Shown here: piece by piece, positions 57,654-64,000 of the stretch
Numbering within the stretch: position 1 is the stretch's first letter
Layout: every line of letters begins with the position of its first letter
Assembly (NCBI GenBank): GCA_022559845.1
Contig: CM040125.1
Location: forward strand, 288,782,200 to 288,846,199
DNA length: 64,000 nt
Direction of reading: 5' to 3'
DNA from: Amorphophallus konjac
Lineage: Eukaryota > Streptophyta > Magnoliopsida > Alismatales > Araceae
The notes under the pieces: model-generated
What the model saw: the letters and a program-made list of their open reading frames with translations, nothing else
Told to the model about the DNA's origin: nothing
Database searches by the model: none
Made by a program: the position numbers and the translations under genes

Positions 57654-59731
57654 TGATGCGGGACAAAATGCGAACCTGGGACTCTAGCTTGTAGCTCGTC
57701 CCTAAGCGAGGGAAACGTGGGATCGTGCATGGTTAAGGATCTTGCAATGAGTCGGGTAGTCGGCTCTTCCGCGTGTACTCGGATTAAGTCACGGGATAGG
57801 TCACTCACTCACTCTCGCAGCGATGATATAAGTATATATCGAGCTAATAATCCTATCACATGCGGCGGCATACACAAATAAATACGAGTAAAGTAAATGC
57901 CGAGAGAGGGAGTGGACACGATACCTCCACGCTCCGGGCGTGGAGAAGATGACCCCAGCCATGTACGGTAACTCCCGATAAAAACAATTACAATAATTAC
58001 AGTACAGATATTATTGCCCACTCCACGCAAGGAGGTAAAGGGATACAAGTGCGTTCCGGGAGGACCGATCTTGGGTTGACGGGCAACAATCTGGACAGCT
58101 CCGGTGGCAGCGCGCGCCGACAACTGTGGGGCCCATGTCCTGGCTGGTGGGCAGAGTGGGCCGGGGATGGTACTGCTGCGACAGTGGCTCCTGGAGGGAC
58201 ATTCCCTGGGAAGGTGAGGTGCTGGTTCACCTTGTAGAAGTCGCGGTGGCCGGCCCCGGGGTGGTTGTTTCTTGCTGTCCACGAGCTGTTCTTTTGTTCC
58301 TGCAGCGCGTGACCAGGCGAGAACGACTGCTGCGATCAGCCCTAACCTCTGATTGATGCGAGACTAGCGCCGTTGGAAAGCTCTTTTAGAGAGCTACGAC
58401 ACTCCGGTATCACAGTAATTTTGAGGGGACCGTACTTTTCATGGATGATTTTACAACAGGTGGGCTCTTAGATTCAGATTTGGTAGGACAGATTTGGATC
58501 TGCCTGAGAATGGGCGTTGACCGTGACTAAAACATCAGATCTGGGAGTTGGGCCCTTAATGAAAGTTAGAGAGAGGGAAGTAAGGAAGACGCCGACATTT
58601 TTTGTGGATTTTCTATAGGTGGTTTTATAGTAGAAATGGATTTTTGACTGAAAATGGGTCGGATCTTGACTGCACAGGACAAAATAGATTTTGGCCTGAG
58701 TTTTAAATTTTCAGAAAGGAAAAATAACTCCTAAATCCGTGAAAAAAATTGTGGAGGTGGGTTTTGGTGGGTAGAACACCCAATCCAAATTTGAGATCAA
58801 TCAGAAATGGTTAAGGTGGTCGAACAAAGGACGAACCGGACTATTGTAACAAGATCTACACAAATGGCAGGTTGTTGGGGGCGGAAAGATAGAATTGGGA
58901 AAATTGGCTAACATGGGTTAAATGACCTAGATTTCTTGTGAAGGATGGGGGGAATGTGGGGGACTAGCCCTCCAATTTTGGGCACGACCTGAGCTCATGA
59001 TAAGGAGCTAAAAATGGGCCTTTACCGTTCTGTCTAGGGGTGGATAGAACTCCGAAGACGCGGCGGTGGCGGTACGATGGCAGCTCGATGGCGGCGGTGG
59101 CGGCGGTGCTGAGCTTCACACTCTGGAAGGAGGTAGAAGAGATGCTTCACACATTAGAAGAAGGAGCCTTCAGCTCTACAAGGGGAGAGAGGAGAGAGGA
59201 GGAGGGCGCCCTTGGGCATTCCTTGGCAATTTCACAAAATTCTCTTCATTAATTCTATCAAAATACGAAATACAAGGTATTTATATGAAAATACAAATGA
59301 CCTAAACTATCCTCAGACCTAGGTTAGGGGAGGGGCATACAAGGGATAGAACAGAATTAATTCTCCAATGTGTTTTCATAAAATAAAAAAATCCATTCTA
59401 AGGGGGGCGCCCCCTTGACTTAAGGGGAGGGAAAATTGACTTTTTATACCCTTTATCCCCTTGCATGGCTCAGTCCTCTAGAAGCCCACCTTGGACATTT
59501 GACCAGCCCCACATGGACCCTAGGGCTTAGGTGGTCCAATGGAGAAGAAGGTGGGGGCCGCTGCTAGACCTACTGAACTTTTGCACATAAACCCACTAAA
59601 ACCTAAAGACTCACATTTTGGCTTATACTTGCCATACAATTGCGTACCCAATTACACACGGGTATAAATGCAAATAAAAGGACACAAATGTAAAATAAAA
59701 TATGGTTGGTCTTGCTCTGATGTCCCCATCA
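57654..59731 (-). repeat. 5' LTR of the inner TGATG element, complete
   Basis: A 2078 bp LTR opening TGATGCGGGACAAAATGC and closing GATGTCCCCATCA. It shares its general layout (CTCTCGCAGCG, CTCCACGC, a GGCGGTGGCGG stretch, GGGGGGCGCCCCCTTGA) with the outer LTR but is clearly more diverged than the two outer LTRs are from each other, so it is a distinct subfamily. Confidence 0.85.
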
Positions 59732-61154
59732 GCTTCCGGTCACCTTTTGATCACGGCGGCTGGCTGGGACATTGGTGGGAGACTCCTCTTCATTTCCTGA
59801 GATTGGCGGTGGTTGAATCGACGCTGAAATAATTTTGCAAGAATTAACTTGCTGCTGCCTTTGCTGGCCTGTTCACGGAACAAGTTTGCGCGACCCGGCG
59901 AAAAGAATAGTTCTGCCCAGATCTGGTGTCGGATCGAGGCGAGATTGGTGCCGTTAGATAGAGGACTCCATGTGATACAACATATAATTATTTCACATCC
60001 ATCCAGTAAATGGATTGAAAATGAAAAACTATGTTGGTTGTAGTTATTTCTAGCTCGAAATTACAAACTATGAGGACAGAACAGGACCTGCCTAAAAATG
60101 GATTTTGACTGACAGGGAAGGGGTGGATCTAGATTTTGGGGATTTTATGGTGGATAGAGGGGGGTGTGTGGGACGTGCTCAAATTTTTTTGGGAATTTTT
60201 AGAGATGGTTAAGAGGGCGGGAAAAATAAGAGAACAAAACACTATCCTGCAAGTCTGCTGATTGGCAGACTTTCACGGGTGGAACTATAATACTGAGAAA
60301 AATAGAAAACTTTGGCGGATTGGCACGAAATTTAAACTGGGAGGAGGTAACAACAAGGGGGATGATCTATCAAAATTTCAAGATCATCAGATACACGGAT
60401 TGGGAGTACCAACCAGATCTTCAGGTTGCTGTTCTGGATTTCATGGTTCAGGATAGTAGCTCAGAGATGTTGTTGTGGCGGCTCGACGGCGGCACGAACG
60501 GAGGCGGCGGCGGCAGTGGCTGGAAGTCGCATCCAGCGGAGGTGGTAGAGGTGGGAATCACTCCCAGAATATGGCTTCACACCATAGATTAGGGCAACCT
60601 TCACAGCTGCAAGGGGAGAGGGAGAGAGGGGCGCCCTTGGGCTTGGAGCAACAAATGGGATTTTTCTTCATTAATTGCTATGGAATTCACAAAATACATG
60701 GGTTATATAGAAATGGAAAAAAGACCTAAACTACCCTCAGATCTAGGGTTAGGGAGGGGTAAAGAAGGGATAGGTTAATTAATCCCCCATGTGGTCAAAT
60801 GACCAAAATAAAAAAAATACAATAATGAATAAACTATATTAAAGGGGGGCGCCCCATTGAAAATGGGAGGAGAATTTTGAATTTTCTCCCTTCTTGTCCC
60901 CTTGGTCCAAGTCCAATCTTGGACTTTGAACCAGCCCCACATGGCCCATGATCCTAGGTGGACAAATGGGAAAGAGGGTGGGGCACCCTACTGGACCTAC
61001 TGACTTTTTACATAGAAACCCAAAGATTCCTAAAGACTAACAAATTGACTTATAATGCCTTACAATTGCAAACCCAATTAGCCAACGATATAAATGCAAA
61101 TAAAAGGTCACAAATGCAAAACAAAATGTTAGTGTCCGGTGTTGATTCCCATCA
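59732..61154 (-). repeat. 5' LTR of the outer element, second fragment
   Basis: This matches 51478-52887 to the LTR end GATTCCCATCA, then CCACC and the host gag. Together with 55207-55555 and the 192 bp gap it accounts for the full LTR length. Confidence 0.85.
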
Positions 61155-61460
61155 CCACCCTATCGAAGACTATTATGTGTTCAAAGATATTACTCAAGGC
61201 CTGATCGAGAAGGGTGAACTAAAGATAGGGGAATACAAAGTGAATCCACCGCGCCCTCATGAAGTGGGCAGTTATGAAAGGGGAGTCCACATGGTCTCGG
61301 TCCACTACCGGAACCCTGAAGATGCATCAGAGGCCTAGCAAAACAAGCCTCAAACCAAGAAACAACCGTCTGAGCGGTAAATATCATCTTGAAATGTGGA
61401 GGCATGTGACGCCACTCCCCTAACAATGGGGGTCGCTTGCTCGACAAATCAAAGATGCAT
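61155..61460 (+). pseudogene. Continuation of the second gypsy gag copy
   Basis: This encodes HPIEDYYVFKDITQGLIEKG and VNPPRPHEVGSYERGVHMVS in the frame interrupted at 50936. It stops at 61336. The conserved Cys of the motif (ENCYVFKD in the first copy) is Tyr here (EDYYVFKD). The last 120 bp before 61461 are non-coding. Confidence 0.65.
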
Positions 61461-61740
61461 TGTTGGAACCCTGGTTTTGATAATGACAATTTATGAATCA
61501 TGTTGAGACTGAAATGAATAAATACTTCAACCAAATCTGTTTGAGTTTGTCTAAGTATGTCTGCATATAAGGTCAGTGCATATTTACTCATATAGCTTAC
61601 AAGGTCGGTGCACACTCCTGTTTATGCATACATATAGGTCAATGCATGTTACAGTTCATTCATGTTGGTCGATGCATGTGTTGAGCATTTTGCATATAAG
61701 GTCAGTGCATATTTGAACATATAGCATATATGAAGTTCCG
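61461..61740 (+). repeat. Start of a copia-type LTR with GGTCGGTGCAT words
   Basis: TGTTGGAACCCTGGTTTTGA is a typical start of a plant copia LTR. It adjoins the gypsy remnant. From 61579 five GGTCRRTGCAT-type words (GGTCAGTGCAT, GGTCGGTGCAC, GGTCAATGCAT, GGTCGATGCAT, GGTCAGTGCAT) follow at 25-45 bp intervals. The sequence seems to resume at 63854. Confidence 0.55.
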
Positions 61741-63853
61741 TGATCAATGACACCCAAGAGGGGGGTGAATTGGGTGATTACCAATTTTAGGAAAACTTTT
61801 GGCCTTTTATAAAATATGTGATACAAAGCTAGTTAGGAGATTCAAAGCTATTTGAACACAAATTAGATTTAACAAACTTTATATGATAAGATATAGATTA
61901 AGCAAGATAGACCTGAACAACAATTTAAACTAACGTTTATGTAGAATGGAGATAGAGAAAATGGAGCAAACCACACAATACAAGCACAATGCACAGCAAT
62001 TTTTAAGGTGGTTCGGATGGACAACGGCAATCCTACGTCCACCCCTCACCAAACCTGGTGAGGCTTCACTCGGGGATAAATCCCCAAACGGAGACAACGC
62101 TCCAACCACACACGCAGAACGACACCTGCACACACACACGGGGACGCGCCCCAATACACACACACACGGAGACAATGTCTCCAACACGATTCGACAACCG
62201 GATCACAACATACGCTGCGACAAAAGTAGCACTCCACACACAAATACTATGATCTGAATAGAACCACACAACACACGTAGATCTAAGAAGACCTACGCAC
62301 ACAAGAATCAAAAACAACACACACACACGACCACGGATCCAACACGATCCACACACACATAGATTCTTCAGTTTATGAGGAACACAAATACAATACCCAA
62401 AACATAAATATGATGAGGATTAGTTTAGAAAAATTCTGTTTTGGGTTCCCCTTGAATGCATGTTATGGATCTTGAACATATCTTCAATCTTCACTTGAAC
62501 ACCTCCTCTTGATCTCCACTTGAATCCCCTTGGATGGCTTACTTGCTTGCTTGCTTGCTTCTTCTTCTTTCTTCCTTTAGCAATCTTCCTTTGAATCCTT
62601 GCTTCCTTGCTTGCTTCTTTTCCTTGGAGGATGTTGGGTTCAGATCTACCTTCAATAGGTTGAGGATGGATGAAGAACACTTGCTGCACGGAGTATTGTT
62701 CACGGCTACAGTACTTCTCCTCTTCCTCCACTTGGGTAGCCTCTCCTTTGATCTCCCTTGAAAGTACACCCATCTTAGTTGATTAGGGTTTGTAGCACCA
62801 AATGAGAGTTTTATAACTCTTGAATGGCCCTTTGGACAAGCCCCAGACCAGATCCACGAAATCTGGTGTAATTGGGGGAAAAGGATTAAAAAAATGGGTG
62901 GAAAGACCACCCTTCGAACTTGAACCAAAAGTCAAGAAAAGTAGGCCTCGGGGCTGGCGGTCGATCGGTGGAGGGCTGGCGGTCGACCAGAATTTTACAG
63001 GTTTCAGTCCGTTGCTTGCTGGGAAAAAAGGTTGACCGCCCCTGTCTGGGCGGTCGACCGCTGCTGGCGGTCGACCGGTCCTGGACCGGCGGTCGACCGT
63101 TGGCAGGGGAAGCCCCAGGTTTCTCCCGTTCAGCCCTTTAAACCCTTGAGCAGCTCATTTATGTTTGTGGCATCAAACTCCTTCGACCTTGAGGATTTGT
63201 ACTGAGTATATGGACCTGCAAACACAAGGATAATTGATTAGAACTATAGCTCAAACATCCATATGATAAATCCTTAAACTCCATGCAAACATCCACATGG
63301 TCGATCCCCGCGACTTGACCGCGCAGGTCGATCCGCGGGCGAGGGCGCACGATGGCCAGAAGGGTTTCATGTTGAATGTGCATGAATGAGGTGTATACAT
63401 AAGATACACAAGGTGAGATCAATGCTAAGCATGAGATACACAAGGTAAGAGTCTCACCAATGGTTCTTGATAGTAAATGACATATACCACCTATTTTGGA
63501 TTGTAGAGGAGCAGGGTGCTTATCCACAAGTTTAGTTCACCAGGTGACTGCCATGTTTGATCCTGCAAGCAAGATAGTTAAGGTTAATACCATGCTTGTT
63601 CACATTAAAGAGGTTATGAAACCTCTTGCCTCTTGTAAAAACAATTCAATCAAGCATGAATCAAGACCATGTACCATTGCCATTTGTCATCTCAAACATA
63701 TTTAAACATGAATGTGCAATCAACCATAAGTTTAGTTATCATCACTCAATCACACATTAAGTTTAGTTATCATCAAAATCATAACGCCAACAAACATCAA
63801 AATCATAACTCAACAACCATAACGCCAACAAACATCAAAATCATAACTCAACA
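61741..63853 (-). repeat. Copia-type LTR (SIRE-like relative), probably solo
   Basis: At 2113 bp it is close in length to the SIRE-like LTR at 29853-31945 (2093 bp). It shares the AGAGGGGGGTGAAT block near its start, the GGTTCGG...CTACGTCCACCCCTCACC block (62008-62055) and an ending in TCAACA. A TATAAAA on the minus strand lies at 62809-62815. A GGCGGTCGACC palindrome cluster occupies 62955-63110 and CA repeats 62100-62360. No matching target duplication was found, so both termini are tentative. Confidence 0.5.
62955..63110. repeat. GGCGGTCGACC palindrome cluster in the copia-type LTR
   Basis: Copies of GGCGGTCGACC or its complement occur at about 62957, 62978, 63030, 63048, 63065 and 63089. 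A 12 bp-arm inverted pair (63030-63059: GGTTGACCGCCC and GGGCGGTCGACC) has one mismatch. The layout parallels the GTGTCGACCC cluster of the related LTR at 31021-31258. Confidence 0.7.
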
Positions 63854-64000
63854 ATAATAGTCGGTGCATGTTCCAGTTTCATGCTGAACCAAGGTCGGTG
63901 CATATCCACCTTAGTCTTACTAAGGTCGGTGCATAGTTTGTTTGTCTGCACACGAAGTCGGTGCACGCTCTTATGTGAATGCACACAAGGTTGGTGCATT
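63854..64000 (+). repeat. Continuation of the GGTCGGTGCAT word array
   Basis: Five words (AGTCGGTGCAT, GGTCGGTGCAT twice, AGTCGGTGCAC, GGTTGGTGCAT) at 20-40 bp spacing, continuing the pattern of 61579-61710. The array runs off the window. Confidence 0.65.

Larger units (their letters stand above)
55556..59731 (-). mobile_element. Inner TGATG-family element, truncated at its left end
   Basis: Its right LTR is complete (57654-59731). Its left LTR survives only as 55556-56458, matching 58726-59623. About 1072 bp of LTR start and 105 bp of LTR end are gone there, as are parts of the interior. The interior holds a gag-like frame homologous to that of the outer element. It was inserted into the outer element's right LTR. 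The left target duplication was lost with the deletion. Confidence 0.8.
50937..61154 (-). mobile_element. Non-autonomous gypsy element, TGATG...CATCA family, split by a second family member
   Basis: The duplication CCACC flanks it (50932-50936 and 61155-61159). Deleting the element and one CCACC joins the interrupted gag frame (RILGH...PIEDYY) exactly. The left LTR is 50937-52887; the right LTR is in two parts, 55207-55555 and 59732-61154. On the minus strand the order is LTR, PBS (55192-55203), gag-like frame (54984-53371), LTR. No RT is present. A second family member sits in its right LTR. Confidence 0.87.

Noticed and set aside
62420..62928. Lys/Arg-rich minus-strand frames near 62.5-62.9 kb as proteins
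   Set aside because: They come from CTT/CTTG repeats in the LTR; overlapping frames are all open and none has a domain.

Overview
This window is plant nuclear DNA made almost entirely of retrotransposons. The plant origin follows from a chromodomain-bearing Ty3/gypsy polyprotein of the Tekay/Del type, SIRE-like Ty1/copia gag and env-like reading frames, primer-binding sites complementary to plant initiator Met-tRNA, LTRs of 1.6-3.8 kb, and an L1-type LINE. No ordinary host gene, tRNA, rRNA or CRISPR array could be supported. The species cannot be told; a large, repeat-rich flowering-plant genome is most likely.

Left third (1-31945): one minus-strand SIRE-like copia derivative. Its 5' LTR is 29853-31945, and the first 184 bp of its 3' LTR lie at the window start. 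It keeps a decayed gag (28016-29779) and an env-like frame (12107-13312), but no protease, integrase or reverse transcriptase is visible. A full-length Tekay chromovirus (765-12054) and a large non-coding, non-autonomous element (15552-27506, TSD ACATA) are inserted in it. The second insertion itself holds a solo LTR (20228-22590, TSD CCTGG).

Middle (31946-44965): an LTR scrap and a LINE reverse-transcriptase fragment lie beside a 12 kb minus-strand non-autonomous element (32955-44960, TSD GCTAT). That element has 1.6 kb LTRs, a proline-rich frame and a minisatellite, but no polymerase.

Right third (44966-64000): a plus-strand gypsy gag-protease remnant, probably Tat-like, decayed mainly by in-frame stops, is followed by part of a second gag copy. 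That second gag is split by a minus-strand non-autonomous gypsy element (50937-61154, TSD CCACC). The right LTR of this element was invaded by a second member of the same family (about 55556-59731), and the junction was then eroded by a deletion. The last 2.5 kb is a copia LTR start carrying a GGTCGGTGCAT word array, interrupted by another copia-type LTR (61741-63853).

The most unusual recurring feature is that at least five unrelated LTR families carry, inside the LTR, a cluster of short GC-rich palindromic or repeated words specific to that family (GCGCTA, GTAACGCGC, GTGTCGACCC, GCGACC/GGCGCC, GGCGGTCGACC). A sixth family carries a direct-repeat version. No single known function explains this.
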